Assembly: GCA_963969495.1 (NCBI GenBank)
Contig: OZ018319.1
Coordinates: 204,665,100-204,729,099 of the forward strand
From: Ceratothoa steindachneri
Lineage: Eukaryota > Arthropoda > Malacostraca > Isopoda > Cymothoidae
DNA length: 64,000 bases
Direction: 5' to 3'
Below the pieces are notes generated by a model that had not been told where the DNA came from, did not search any database, and was given only the letters and a program-made list of their open reading frames with translations. This document shows positions 34,440 through 47,350 of the stretch, in pieces. Position 1 is the stretch's first letter. Every line of letters begins with the position of its first letter. Made by a program: the position numbers and the translations under genes.

Positions 34440-37342
34440 CCCGCGTCTCCTCCGAGCTTGGCCTGGAGGGCATATTCCTTCAATGTAATTGCCGTGGACT
34501 CCGGGCCAACTGGGAGGAGCTGCGGAGGCTCGTCTCGTCCCGTTCCCCGTTAGCTATCTTTTTGCAGGAGACCATGCTAGGTGCGTGCCCCCTGCCTGCC
34601 CTCCCGGTGTAAAAGGGTCTTGCGACCCCACCACCGCGTGATAGCCAGGCTGGGGGATGCATGGTTTACACCCGGCCATGATTCTCCGTTCTTCCTTTCT
34701 CTTTAGATACCTCCTTTCAGGCAGTGACTGTGCAGCTGCACCTCGATAGGAGGTATAATATCATTTCTGCGTACATTCCACCGTCAGCTGACTTCGACGA
34801 GGGGGACTTCCGCCGCGTTGAGGCCCAGTTGCTAAGGCCCTATCTCTTGCTTGGAGATCTGAACGGCAGGCATCCTCTCTGGGGAGATTACTCCATAAAT
34901 CCCAGGGGACAAGTCCTTGCCGATCTGATCGAAGAGCTTGAGGTGGGTGTCCTAAACGTGGATGAGTTTACGCATCACTGTCCGAGAACGGTTTCTTTTT
35001 CTTGCCTTGATCTATCTTTGTGCTCTTCGGATGCACAGCCTGATTTTGATTGACGGGTGGTCGATGACCTCCATGGTAGTGATCACTTTCCCATTCAAAT
35101 ATCATTTTCAGGGCAACTGCCGCCTGAGAGACCACGTCGGTGGTGCTTGGCGCGGGAGTGGTGGCCTGCATTTCAGGAAATGACTGAATTCTCTATCTCA
35201 GTCGAGGAGTTTAGGTCGGTAGATGAGGCCGTTGAGTTCTTCTCCGGCAACCTCATCGCCATGGGCCTGACTACTATTCCTAGGACGTCTGGCCGTTTTG
35301 CACGCCGACCACTCCCATGGTGGTCAGCCGAGTGTGAGACGGCCCTCAAACAGAAGCGTTATGCCTACATGCACTATAAGCACCGCCCGAACGATTTCAC
35401 TGTCGCTGAATTTCGTCGGGCTAGGGCTAGGTTCCGGGAAATTTCGAAGCACACCCGCCGCTCTTCTTGGTGGGCATACGTATCTTCACTTAACGGGAAA
35501 GACCCCTTTAGCTGAGGTGTGGAAGCGAGTCAAAAGGATTCGGGGCAAGTTCTCGCAGGACCCCCCTCCCGTTCTCCAGGAGAATGGGACCACAATCTCG
35601 GACCCCGTGTCCGTGGCGGAATCCTTAGCGACCGCTTTTTCCGCATTCTCTAGTCGTGATGCTGCTCCGCCAGCATTCAATGCACGTCGTGATGTCGCGG
35701 AAGGCCGCCGGCTGGAATATACCTCCAGAGGCGGAGAACCCTTCAACGACAAGTTTACTGTGAGTGAGTTGCGTTCCGCTCTCACTTCGTGCGCGGACAC
35801 CGCCCATGGTCCGAACGATGTCCCGTACGCCATGCTTCGACACCTGGGTGAGCGAGGCATGGCCTTTCTGCAAGATTTGTTCAACAGGATCTTGGTGGAA
35901 GGTCTTCTCTCAGACTCCTGGCGAATCGCTACTGTGCTCGCCTTTCGCAAACCGGGAAGAGATCACTCTACTCTGACCAGTTTCCGCCCAATCTCTCTAA
36001 GCTCTTGCGTGTGCAAGTTGATGGAGAAATTGGTAAATGTTAGATTAGCCTTTTTCCTGGACAGCGGAGGCCATCTGTCTTCCGCACAGTGCGGCTTCCG
36101 CAAGTTCCACTCCACGTCGGATGCTCTGCTCCGAATGGAAAATGCCGTCTGCGAGGCTTTCCTTGGTAGACAGCACTACACCACGGTGTTTTTCGATCTG
36201 GAGAAGGCCTATGATACCGCATGGCGATACGGTATCATGGATACTCTCCACACGATGGGGGCGAGGGGACGCCTCCCAATGTTTATATCTGAGTTTTTGC
36301 GAGATCGTCGATTCCGCGTACGGGTGGGGGAAGCTCTCTCCGGCCCAAAGGAGCAAGAAGAGGGTGTCCCGCAGGTAAGTGTCCTCAGTGTCACACTCTT
36401 TGCCGTGAGCATCAACAGCATCACCTCGGTGCTGCCGGAAGATGTTCTCGCTACGCTCTACGTGGACGACCTTTCGATCTCTTTTGGCGCGGCCCAGATG
36501 CCAACTCTGGAGCGTCGACTCCAACAGACACTAAACCGAGTCTCTCGCTATGCCGAAGCGCACAGGTTTCGGTTTTCTTTGGCCAAGACTAAGGTGGTGC
36601 ACTTCTGCCACCATCCACGGCTTCACCCTGACCCAGATTTGTTTCTTAATGGGGTGCGCCTGTATGTAGTGGAATCGCACCGTTTCCTTGGTCTTGTATT
36701 CGACCGACGCCTCACCTGGGAGGCTCATATTCGCAGCCTTAGGGTCTCTTGTACCTGCGCCATGGACATGCTCCGTTCCGTGACGTTCAGCACTTGGGAT
36801 GCTGATAGGGCTACTGCCCTACTTTTTTATCGATCCTTTGTTCGCTTGAAGCTCGACTACGGATGCGAGTTTTATGCCTCCGCAGCTAAGCGTTTATTGC
36901 GAAAGGTGGATTAGATCCACCACACCGGCCTTCGCTTTGCGAACGGTGCCTTCCGCATTTTCCCATTTGAGAGCCTGCTGGTCGATGCTGGGGAGATGTC
37001 ACTCGCTCTGCGCCGCGTGCCGTGCATCACTCGCCTGTACGCGAGAGCCCAGCGCCTCCCTCAGTCGCCAACAGCTCTCACTGCATCCGCAGCTGATCTT
37101 GATGGTGCCTATGCCGCCGAGAGACGCCATTCATATCCTAAGCCCTTTAAGTTTAAGGCCAGGAAACTTCTTCGAGATGTAGATATAGCTCTTAAGCCGG
37201 TGGCGCCCCTGGTTTTGCCAAGGACGCTACCCTGGAGGGTAGCGTCCCCCAGACTGTTCGGCACATTTTTGTCGAATGTCCAAGTCTGGGTGATCTTCGC
37301 GCACGACACCTGTCCCGGTGCCGGGATGGGCGGGGTCGCTAG
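34440..37342 (+). pseudogene. LINE ORF2: endonuclease and reverse transcriptase, broken
   Basis: ORF2 nicks the target and copies the RNA. The endonuclease begins near 34460 with LQCNCRGLRANWEELRRL and FLQETMLG. It continues with IISAYIPPSADF, LLGDLNGRHPLWG (GDxN motif) and GSDHFPI (SxH motif). Stops interrupt it at 34610, 34676 and 35051. A frameshift near 35490 leads into an RT frame open to the TAG at 36912: FRPISLSSCVCKLMEKLVN, CGFRKFHSTSDALL, VFFDLEKAYDTAW, GVPQVSVLS (the usual G after PQ is V here) and YVDDLSISF (catalytic YVDD). After 36914 the thumb continues (IHHTGLRFANGAFRIFPFES). A further shift gives VRHIFVECPSLGDLRARHLS before a stop at 37340. Not functional. Confidence 0.9.
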
Positions 37343-37678
37343 CGCAGGTCCCTTGTACTCGGGATGAGTGCGTGCACATCGACTGGTGGACTTGTTGACT
37401 TTTTGGGGAGGCCGGCCTTCTCCCTATTATTTAAGCAGGATTTTTTTTGTTTGGTTTTGTTTTTTGCATTTGTTTTTGTTTGTTTTTTCCTTAGGGTTGC
37501 ACGCTCCTGCGCAGGGGGGACCTCCCCCCGACGCAGGAGCTTGCTTCCTTTCCCCCATTTGGGGTGTTTTTTTTCGTTTCTTTAATTTTATTTTAAAGTA
37601 GCCTAGAACTAGGCCAGTTTTAATACGGCGACTAATGCCCATGTAGGCAGTCGCCAGATGAGCTCTTAAAAAAAAAAT
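37343..37678 (+). other. LINE 3' UTR with hairpin and poly-A
   Basis: The 3' UTR is T-rich, then has a stem GCTCCTGCG (37503-37511) / CGCAGGAGC (37532-37540) enclosing G6-ACCT-C6. It ends GGCAGTCGCCAGATGAGCTC followed by TTAAAAAAAAAA. Such 3' UTR structures can serve as RT recognition sites in LINEs; here that is inference. Confidence 0.75.
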
Positions 37679-40600
37679 GACACCTATGCTCGCTCCGAAA
37701 GCTTTTTGTTGTTTATAGTTTCACGGGAGCAGATGATATCTCTGGTCACCTCGAACGCTTTGTTGTTGTTGTTTATAGTTTCCTAGGAATATATGACATT
37801 GCTTCTTTCTAGGAATGTTTTGTTGTCGTTTATAGTTTACTAGGAGAGAAGATGACATATATGCTCCCTCCGAACATTAGTTGTTGTTTATATTTTCATG
37901 GAAGCAGACGATATATATGCTCCCCTCGAACGCTTTGTTGTTGTTATTGTAGTTTACTAGGAGCAGGTAACATCTCTACTCCCTACGAACGCTTTGGCGT
38001 TGTTGTTTCTAGTTTCATATGACTAGATGACATCTCTGATGCCTAAGAACGCTTTGTCGTTGTTATTTATAGTTTCCTAGGATCAGACAAATATCTTCTC
38101 CCTAGGAATGCTTTGGTGTTGTTGTTGTTTATAGTTTGGTAGGAGCTGATGACATATCTGCTTCCTCCGAACGCTTTGTTGTTGTTGTTGTTTATATGTT
38201 CCTAGGAGCAGTTAATATTTCTTCTCCCTACTAACGATTGTTGTTGTTGGCTATAGTTTCATGCGAGCAGATGATACCTCCGCTACCCCCCGAACGCCTT
38301 TTTGTTATTGTTTTTAGTTTCCTAGGAGTAGATGTCATCGCTACTTACCCCAAACGCTTTGTTGTTGTTGTTGTTTATGGTTTTCTAGGGACAGATGACA
38401 TATCTGCTCCCTCCGAACGCTTTTTTGTTCTTCTACATAGTTTCCTAGAAGCAGATGACATCTCTGCTCCACCCGAAAGCTTTGTTGTTGTTTATAGTTT
38501 TCTAGGAGCAGATGGCAGCTTTGCTTCCTCCGAATGCTTTGTTTTGTTGTTATTGTTGTTTATAGTTTTCTAGAAGTAGATGACATCTCTGCTCCCTCCA
38601 AACGCTTTGTTTCTTGTTGTTGTTTATAGTTTCCTAGGAGCAGTGACATATCTGCTCCCTCGAATGATTTGTTGTTTTTATAGTTTACTGGAAGCAGATT
38701 TTATTTCTGCCCACTACAAATGCTTTGACGTTGTTGTTTATAGTTTCCTAAGAGCAGATGAAATATCTGCTGGGTCGGAACGCTTTGTTTTCGTTGTTTA
38801 TATTTTCCTAGGAGCAGATGACATATTGGCTCCATCCGAACGCTTTGTTGTTTTTTTATATATTTTGCTAGGAGCGGAAGACAACTTTGCTTCCTCTTAA
38901 CGCTTTGTTGTTGTTGTTTATAGTTTGCTAGGATCAGATGACATCGCTGCTCCTTCCAACGCATTATTCTTGTTGTTTAGAGTTTCAAGGGAACAGATGA
39001 CATCTCTGCTCCATACGAAAGCTTTGGCGTTGTTATTTATATCTTCTTAAGGTCGGATGACATCTCTGCACCCTACGAATACTTTGTTGTTGTTTATAGT
39101 TTCTTACCAGCAGATGACTTCATTGCTCCCTCCGAACGCGCTTTTGTTGTTGTTTATAATTTCCTAGGATTAGATGACTTATCTGCGGCCTCAAAACGCT
39201 TTGTTTTTTTCTTTATAGTTTTGTAGGAGGATATGACATCGCTGCTCCCTCCACACGCTTTGTTGTAGTGTTTATAGCTTCCTAGGAGCAGATGACATCT
39301 CTCTTCCCTCCCAAGGCTTCGTTGTTGTTGTTTATAGTTTTCTAGGGTGGAATGAGATCTCTGCTCCCTCCGAATTCTTTGGTATTGTTGTTTATAGTTT
39401 CCTAGAAGCATATGGCATCTCTCCTCTCTCCAAACACTTTGGTGGTGTTATTTAAAGTTTCCTAGGAGGAGATGACATATCCGCTCCCTCCGAACGCTTT
39501 ATTGTTTTTTATAGCTTACTGGGAGCAGATGACATCTCTGCTCCCCCCGAACGCTTTTCCTTTGTTATTTATAGTTTCCTAAAAAACAACTGACATCTGT
39601 GCTCCTTTCGAACTCTCTGTTGTTGTTTATAGTTTACTGGGAGCACATGATATCTTTGCTCTCCCCGAACGCACTTCTCTCGTTCCTTCGAACGCTTTTT
39701 TTGGTGTTATCGTCTCTTCGGAACAAATGGCATCTCTGCTTTCGCCCCACGCTCTGTTGTTGTTGTTTATATTTTCCTAAGAGTAGATGGCATCTCTGCT
39801 CCCTCGAACGCTCTGTTTCTTGTCGTTGTTTATAGTTTCCGAGGAGCAGTGACATCTTTGCTCCCTCGAACGATTTGTTGTTGTTTATAGTTTACTTGGA
39901 TCAGATGACATCTCTGCTCCCTACGAATGCTTTGGCGTGGTTTTTTATAGTTTTCTAAGAGCAGATGACATCTCTGCTGAGTCGGAATGCTTTGTTTTTG
40001 TTGTTTATATTTTCCTAGGAGTAGATGACATATCTACTCCATACGAAAGCTTTGGCGTTGTTATTTATATCTTCCAAAGGTCAGACGACATCTCTGCACC
40101 CTACACAATGCTTTGTTGTTGTTGTTTTTAGTTTCTTAGGAGCAGATGACATCAATGCTCCATCCGAAAGTGCTTTTTTTGTTGTTTATTTTTTCATAGG
40201 ATCAGATGACATATCTGCTGCCTCAAAATGCTTTGCCGTTGTTATTTATATCTTGAAAAGTTCAGACGACATATCTGCACCCTACGAATGCTTTGTTGTT
40301 GTTATTTTTAGTTTTTTAGTAGCAGATGACCTCAATGCTGCATTCAAATGCTTTGTTGTTTTTATTGTTGTTTATAGTTTCCTAGGAGTAAATAACATCT
40401 CTGCTCTCTCAGAACGCTTTGTTTCTTGTTTTGTTTTATTATTTCCTAAGAGCAGTGACATCTCTGCTCCCTCGAACGATTTGCTGTTGTTTATATTTTA
40501 CTGGGAACAGTTGACATTTCTGCTCCCTACGAATGCTTTGGCGTTGTTTTTTATAGAGTCCTATGAGCAGATGACAACTCTGCTGATTCGGAACGCTTTG

Positions 40601-43600
40601 TTTTCGTTGTTTATATTTTCCTAGGAGCAGATGACATATCTTCTCCACCCGAAAGCTTAGTTGTTTTTTATATTTTGCTAGGAGCAGATGACAATCTGCT
40701 TCCTCCGAACGCTTTGTTGTTGTTATTTATAGTTTGCTAGGATCAGATGACATCGTTGCTCCTTCCAACACATCGTTGTTGTTGTTTAGAGTTTCAAGGG
40801 AACAGATGACATCTCTGCTCCATACGAAAGCTTTGGCGTTATTATTTATATCTTCCTAAGGTCAGATGACATCTCTGCACCCTATGAATGCTTTGTTGTT
40901 GTTTATAGTTTCTTAGTAGCAGATGACATAAATGCTCCCTCCGAAATCTCTTTCGTTGTTGTTTATAGTTTCCTAGGATCAGATGACATATCTGCTGCCT
41001 CAAAACACTTTGTCGTTTTTCTTTATAGTTTCGTAGGAGGAGATGACTTTGCTGCTCCCTGTAAACGCTTTGTTGTAGTGTTTATAGCTTCCTAGAAGCG
41101 GATGAGATCTCTCCTAGTTCCTAAGGTTTTATTGTTGTTGTTTATAGTTTTCTAGAGTCGGATGAAATCACTGGTCTCTCTCAACGCTTCGTTGTTATTG
41201 TTTATAGTTTCCTATATGCATATGGCATCTCTCCTCCCTCGGAAAACTTTTTTGTCTTTATTTATAGTTTCCTAGGAGGAGATGACGTATCCGCTCCCTC
41301 CGAACACTTTGTTGTTTTTGTATATCTTACTGGGGGCAGATGACATCTCTGCTCCCCCCGAACGCTTTGTCTTCGTTATATATAGTTTCCTAGGAGCAAC
41401 AAACATCTTTGCTCCTTTCTAAATCTTTGTTGTTGTTGTTGTTCATAGTTTACTGCTAGCAGACGCTAAACGTGCTCCCTCCGAACGCTTTGTTGTTGTT
41501 GATGTTTATAGTTTCCTTGGAGGAGATGAATTCTGTCCTTCCCGCCAACGCTTTTTTGTTATTATAGTCTCCTAGGAGCAAATGACATCTCTGCTTTCTC
41601 CCCACGATTTGTGGTTGTTTTTTTATAGTTTTCTAAGAGTAAATGGAATCTCTGCTTCCTTCAATTGCTTTGTTTCTTGTTGTTGTGTATAATTTCCTCT
41701 GAGCAGTGACATCTCTGCTCCCTCGAAAGATTTGTTGTTGTTTATAGTTTACTGGGATCAGATGACATATCTGCTCTCTACGAATGCATTGGCGTTGTTG
41801 TTTATAGTTTCCTATGAGCAGATGTCATCTTTGCTGAGTCAGAACGCTTTGTTTTCGTTGTTTATATTTTCCTAGAAACAGATGACATATCTGCTCCATC
41901 CTAACGCTTTGTGTTTTTTTTATATTTTGCTAGGAGCAGATGACAACTCTGCTTTCTCCAAACGCTCTGTTGTTATTGTTTATAGTTTGCTAGGATCAAA
42001 TTATATCACTGCTCCCCCTAACGCATTGTTTGGTGATATTTAGAGTTTCATGGAAGCAGATGATATCTCTGCTCAATACGAAAGCTTTGGCGTTGTTATT
42101 TATATTTTCCAAAGGTCAGACGACATCTCTGCACCCTACGAATGCTTTGTTCTTGTTCTTTTCAGTTTCTTAGGAGCAGATGGCATCAATGCTCCACCTA
42201 AAAGTGCTTTTTTTGTTGTATATTTTTTCCTAGGATCAGATGACATATCTGCTACCTCAAAACGCTTTGTCGTTTTTATTTATAGTTTCCAAGGAGGAAA
42301 TGGCATAGCTTCTCCTCCCAAACGCTCTATTGTTGTATTTATAGTTTCCTAAGCGCGGATGACATCTCTCCTCCCTCGTAATGCTTTGTTGTTGTTGTTT
42401 ATAGTTTTCTAGGAGCGGATGAGATTTCAGCTCCATCCAAACGCTTTGTTGTTGTTGTTGTTTATAGTTTCTTAGAAGAATATGGCATCTCTCCTTCCTT
42501 CGAACACTTTGTTGTTGTTATATATAGTTTTCTAGGAGGAGATGACATATCCGCTTCATCCGAAAGATTGGTTGTTGTTTATACCTTACTGGGAGCAGAT
42601 GACATCTCTGCTCCCCCCGAACGCTTTGTCTTTGTTATTTATAGTTTCTCTGGAGTAACTGACATGTGTTCTAGGTTTGAACTCTTTGTTTTTTGTTGTT
42701 TATAGTTTATTGGGAGCGGATGATATCCTTGCTCCCCTGAAATGCTTGGTTATTGTTGATGTTTATAGTTTCCTTGGAGCAGATGACTTTTCTGGTTCCT
42801 CTGGACGCTTTTTCTGGTGTTATAGTCTCCTAGGAGCAAATGACATCTCTGTTTTCTCCCCACGCTTTGTTGGTGTTGTTTATACTTTAATGGGAGCATA
42901 TAATATCTCTGCTAAACCGAACACTTAGTGTTGTTGTTAGTAGTTTCCTAGGAACACAAGACATCGTTGCTCCCTCAGAAAGTTTTGTTGTTGTTATAGT
43001 TTTCTAGGAGAATATGACACATCCACTCCCTCAGAACGCTTTGTTGTTGTTTATAGTTTCCTAGGAGCAGATAACATCTCTGCTTCCTTCGAACGCTTTG
43101 TTGTTGGTGTTTATTGTTTTCTAGGAGCAAATGACATCTATGAGCATATGACATCTTTGCTCCTCCTGAAGGGTTTGTTGTTGTTTATTGTTTTCTAGAA
43201 GCAGATGACATCTCTATTTCCTCCGAATACTATGTTGTTGCTGTTTATATTTTAATGGGAGCAGAGGATATCTCTGCTCCCCCCCGAACGCTTTTTGCTG
43301 TTGTTTATAGTTTCTTTGCAGCAGATTATATCTCTGCTACCTTCGAATGCTTGTTAGCTTTGTTGTTTATAGTTTTCTAGTAACAACTGACATCTGTGCT
43401 CCTTCAGAACGCTTTGTTGTTGTTTATAGTTTACTGGAAGCAGATGATATATCTGATCCCCCCGAATGCTTTGTTTTTGTTGTTTAAATTTTCCTCGTAG
43501 CAGATAACATCTCTGCTCTTTCAGAACGATTTGCTGTTTTTCTTGTTTATTGTTTCCAAGGAGAAGACATCTCTGCTCCCTCCGAACACTTTGATTTTTT

Positions 43601-45118
43601 TGTTGTTTATAGTTTCCTAAGAGTAGGGGACATCTATGCTCTCCCTAAACGCTTTTCTTTTTTGTTGTTTATAGTTTCCGACGAGCAGATAACATCTCTG
43701 CTCCGTCAAAACGCTTTGTTGTTGTTTATAGTTTTCTAGGAGCAGATGACATCTCTGCTTCCTCCGAACGATTTGTTGTTCTTGTTTATAGTTTGGTATG
43801 AGCAGAGCAGATGACATCTTTGCTCCCTTCGAATGCTTTGTTGTTGTTGTTATAGTTTCCTAGAAGCAGATCACATCATTGCTCTCTCCAAACGCCTGTG
43901 TGGTTTTTATTTATTGTTTCATAGGAGGAGATGACATCGCTGCTCCCTCTGAACGCTTTGTTTTAGTTATTTATAATTTCTCAGAAGCAGATAACATAGC
44001 TGCTCCCTCTAAATGTTTTGTTGTTGTTCTTATATTTTTCTAGGAGCGGATGACATCTTTCATACCTCCGAACGCTTTATTGTTGTTGTTTATACTTTCC
44101 TAGGAGCATACGGCAGCTCTGCTCAATCGAATGCTTTGTTGTGTTTGTTTAAAGTTTTATATGGGCAGATGACATCTCTGCTCCCTCCGAACGCTTTCTT
44201 GTTGTTTCTAGCTTCCTAGGAGCAGATTATATCTCTGCTCGCTCTGAACACTTGTTGTTATTATAGTTTCCTAGGGGCAACTGGCCTATGTGCTCTTTCT
44301 AAACGCTTTTCTGTTGTTGTTTATAGTTTACTGGGATCATATGATATACCTGCTTCCCTAGAAAGCTTTGTTGTTGTTGTTTAAAGTTTTCTCGCAGCAA
44401 ATGACACATCTGCCCCCTTACAACACTCTATTGTTGTTGTTTATTGTTTCCAAGGGGAAGATGACATCTCTGCTCCCTCCAATCGCTTTATTGTTTTTGT
44501 TTATAGTTTAATAGGAGGAATGACATCGCTGCTCCCTCCAAACGCTTTGTTTCTGTTGGTGTTTATAGTTTGATGGGAGCAGATCACACCTCTACTCACT
44601 TCGCACGCTTTGTTTTTGTTGTTTCTAGTTTACTGGTGCAGAGGATATCTCTTCTCCCCACGAACGCTTGTTAACTTTGTTGTTTATAGTTTACTAAGAG
44701 CAACTCACATTTGTGCTCATTCCGATCGCTTTGTTTTGGTTGTTTATAGCTCCCCCCAAACGCTTTATTGTTTTTGTTTATAGTTACCTAGGAGAAGATG
44801 ACATCTGCTCGGTCCGAACGCCTTGTTGTTGTTGTTTATAGTTCCTTAGGAGCAGATGACAACTCTTCTCCCTCTAAAAGCTTTATGTTTTTTGTTTATA
44901 GTTTCATATGAGGAGATGACATCGCTGCTCCCTCCAAACGCTTTCTTGTAGTTGTTTATAGTATACCTAGGAGCAAATGACATCGCTGCCATCTCTGAAT
45001 GTTTTTTGTTTTATTTATAGTTTACTGGAAGCAGATGACATCTGTGCTCCATCCGAACGCTTTGTTGTTGTTGTTTATAGTTTTCTTGTAGCAGACGACT
45101 TCGCTGTTCCCTCCTCTG
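37679..45118. repeat. ~60-bp hairpin satellite, about 120 copies
   Basis: The unit, in pieces: TTTATAGTTTCCTAGGA, GCAGATGACATC, TCTGCTCCCTCC, GAACGCTTTG, then a variable run of TTG triplets. GGAGCAGA and TCTGCTCC form an 8-bp inverted repeat around TGACATC. TCCTAGGA is an 8-bp palindrome overlapping it. Unit length varies, mainly from the number of TTG triplets. Well-preserved cores occur near 39527 and 42593. The unit has no stop in one plus frame and one minus frame, so repetitive peptides (SFLGADDISAPSERF type) appear; these are not genes. The left edge is the LINE poly-A; the right edge fades at about 45118. Confidence 0.95.
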
Positions 45119-46720
45119 CTTTGGAGATTAAGGGAGAAACCTTTGACTTTACAGCCTGTACTGTAAGCCCACGTGAACTTTTGGGCAATTAAGTTTGGCT
45201 GTACCTCCCGTGAGACCGTCTTGAGGAACCAGGTTAGAGTAGACGGAGGATGTTGCATGCTGTGGGAACTTTTTAGCACCCCTTTGTCATAGCGCTATAT
45301 ATAACACTTAGGAATTACGAATTTAATTGCAGTGTAACCTCCACCAGGATTGCTCCCAGTGGGAGAGTTACGCTCCAAGATTGCTTACAGGTGAAGTGGT
45401 CGCGCCATATCACTTGGCAATGACTGTGACCACTCAACAACTCTTTTTTTCTTTTCCTAAATGGGGGTTAGAGTTTAAAAAACAGTCTTTCCTATTCCAC
45501 TGTTTCTGTTTATACTAGATACATGATACGAGTATATGAAAGATAAACTGCAATTGATCCTAGAAATTAGGAGTGCGATTGAGTGCGACTGATCGCGACT
45601 GAGTCGCACGTGATTTTTTTTAGAAGTTCCACGACTTCTATTCTTTGCTCCTCCTGATGAGTTTTAATTGTCCTTTTAAATCTCACAATTTTTCCTTCTC
45701 TCCTGAAATCTATATAAATAATTTCCTAGCTCAAATTCTGAAAATGGACCAAGGAAAAATAAGGAACACAGGCCACATACACGTCTATACAAACGTAGTT
45801 TTTAGTCAAATGAACACTTAATGGCTATGTAGTGTATCATTTTGGGGGGTGTTTGCAAATATAAAGATTAAAAACTAATAAATCTCAACAAATGTTTACC
45901 ATTGTAACCAAAATAAACAAGGTTATATTGACCTTCAAGATCATAATAAATGTAACAGCCTACATTCTTAGTTTTTACCCATTCTCTTAAAACCATCATG
46001 ACCACTCGTTTACCTTTGCCTATATAAAAGAAGTGGGACTCCTACCATTTGGGTAACTCTACCTGGCAAGTCCCAAGCGAGACAGAGAAAAAAAGGAAGG
46101 TTAGCGTATCGATGCAGTTACCTCATCCGGAAGACCAAACGCGATTAGAACACAAAAAGTAGACACAAAATACTAAAGATCAACCAGTCTTTTTGCCTAC
46201 TATAAAACCCTTGGACTAATATTTATTTTTAACCCCCTCCTTACCCCCTCTGGAATTCAATTCCCATCTCACCTTTAACAAATTTTAATGTCTAAAGATG
46301 CCATGTGTAAATTAACGAAACGTTACCATGGAATATAAATTGCATTTTTATTGACTCCATCAAAAATAATTATTAAAATATGATGAAAGTAAAGATTATT
46401 ATTATACGAGTAGTAGGAACATCAATGAATTAAAATTCCTTGCCTTTCTCAATCTTTTCTTTCTACGAAAGATTCCTTACCTCGCACTCAGAATTAACCA
46501 CATCTTCTAAACATGTTTACCGTAGATACCCGCCCAGGTGTCTGCTTCTCTTTCGTACGCACACAAATGCATTACAAACAGATCATAAACAAGAAGACTT
46601 TTTCAATTTACAAAGGTTGGTAAACAGCGTTAAAAAACTAGTTTTAGCGCAAATAATTGATAATTAATGGAGATTCGAGGCACCATCTCTCAACAATCTC
46701 ACATTCCACACCTCGAAGGA
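45119..46720. other. Intergenic DNA, nothing firmly recognised
   Basis: A palindromic patch of TGCGACTGA-like words lies at 45570-45610. AGCGCTATATATAACAC near 45290 is TATA-like. No coding frame shows a recognisable domain. Confidence 0.4.
46021..46030 (+). promoter_or_regulatory. TATA-box-like TATATAAAAG
   Basis: A good match to the metazoan TATA consensus, but no initiator or downstream gene is recognised, and AT-rich DNA gives such matches by chance. Confidence 0.15.
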
Positions 46721-47350
46721 TAATCAATTTAGTTTTGTTAATAAGGTCAAACATGACTCGATTCAATATATTCAGGACAATTTAGATATTCTGAATATTT
46801 TGAGCATTTAAGACCGCATGAAAAAAAGAGAACTAAAATTTTCTAAATATTCTGGGCATTTTTTAAAAAGACATTTTTATTTAATTGTTTTGATAGCTGC
46901 CTTAAATTTGTACATTTTGAATATTTTGACAGATTTGAGACCCAGATCCGGACCATTTTAGACCTGTAAATTCAAGAACTCACAAATCCTTTGAAAATTG
47001 CAGAAATTTACTGTTATCCACAGAAATATGAACAAAATTTTAAGTTTAGGTACTTGCCTTAATTTGAACATTCTGAATATTTTTGCCCATTCAAGACTCA
47101 GATATGGATCATTTACATGGAAATTCAAGAACTCAGATTTTCAAAAATTTGGGGAAATTTTGAACAAATTTGCTACTATCCACAAAAATGTGAACAAAAT
47201 TTTAAGTTTAGACATTTGCCTTAATTTGGAACATTCTGAATATTTTGGCTCCTTCGAAACTAAGATCTGGACCATTTATGTGCAAATTCTAGAACTTTAA
47301 AATTTTCTCAAAGTTTTGGCAATTTGGAGAAATTTGCTGTTCCACGAAGT
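46720..47350. repeat. ~162-bp tandem repeat, about 3.5 copies
   Basis: GAACAAAATTTTAAGTTTAG recurs 162 bp apart (about 47030 and 47192). It is followed each time by TTGCCTTAATTTG, CATTCTGAATATTTT and CTCAGATNTGGACCATTT. Older partial copies extend upstream to about 46750. Confidence 0.8.

Larger units (their letters stand above)
34100..37678 (+). mobile_element. I/Jockey-group LINE with APE endonuclease and poly-A tail
   Basis: A GC-richer block contains the end of an ORF1-like frame, an ORF2 with AP-endonuclease and RT, a 3' UTR and an A tail at 37669-37678. The 5' limit is uncertain (about 34.1 kb). The A tail directly abuts the 60-bp satellite in mid-unit. Composition is unlike the AT-rich flanks. 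Two strong hairpins lie at 37222-37247 (end of ORF2) and 37503-37540 (3' UTR). Confidence 0.88.

Noticed and set aside
38238..44219. Many open frames in the satellite with a repeated SFLGADDISAPSERF-like peptide, up to about 200 codons
   Set aside because: The unit happens to lack stops in one frame on each strand. Units vary in length so the frame keeps shifting, and the frames overlap on both strands.
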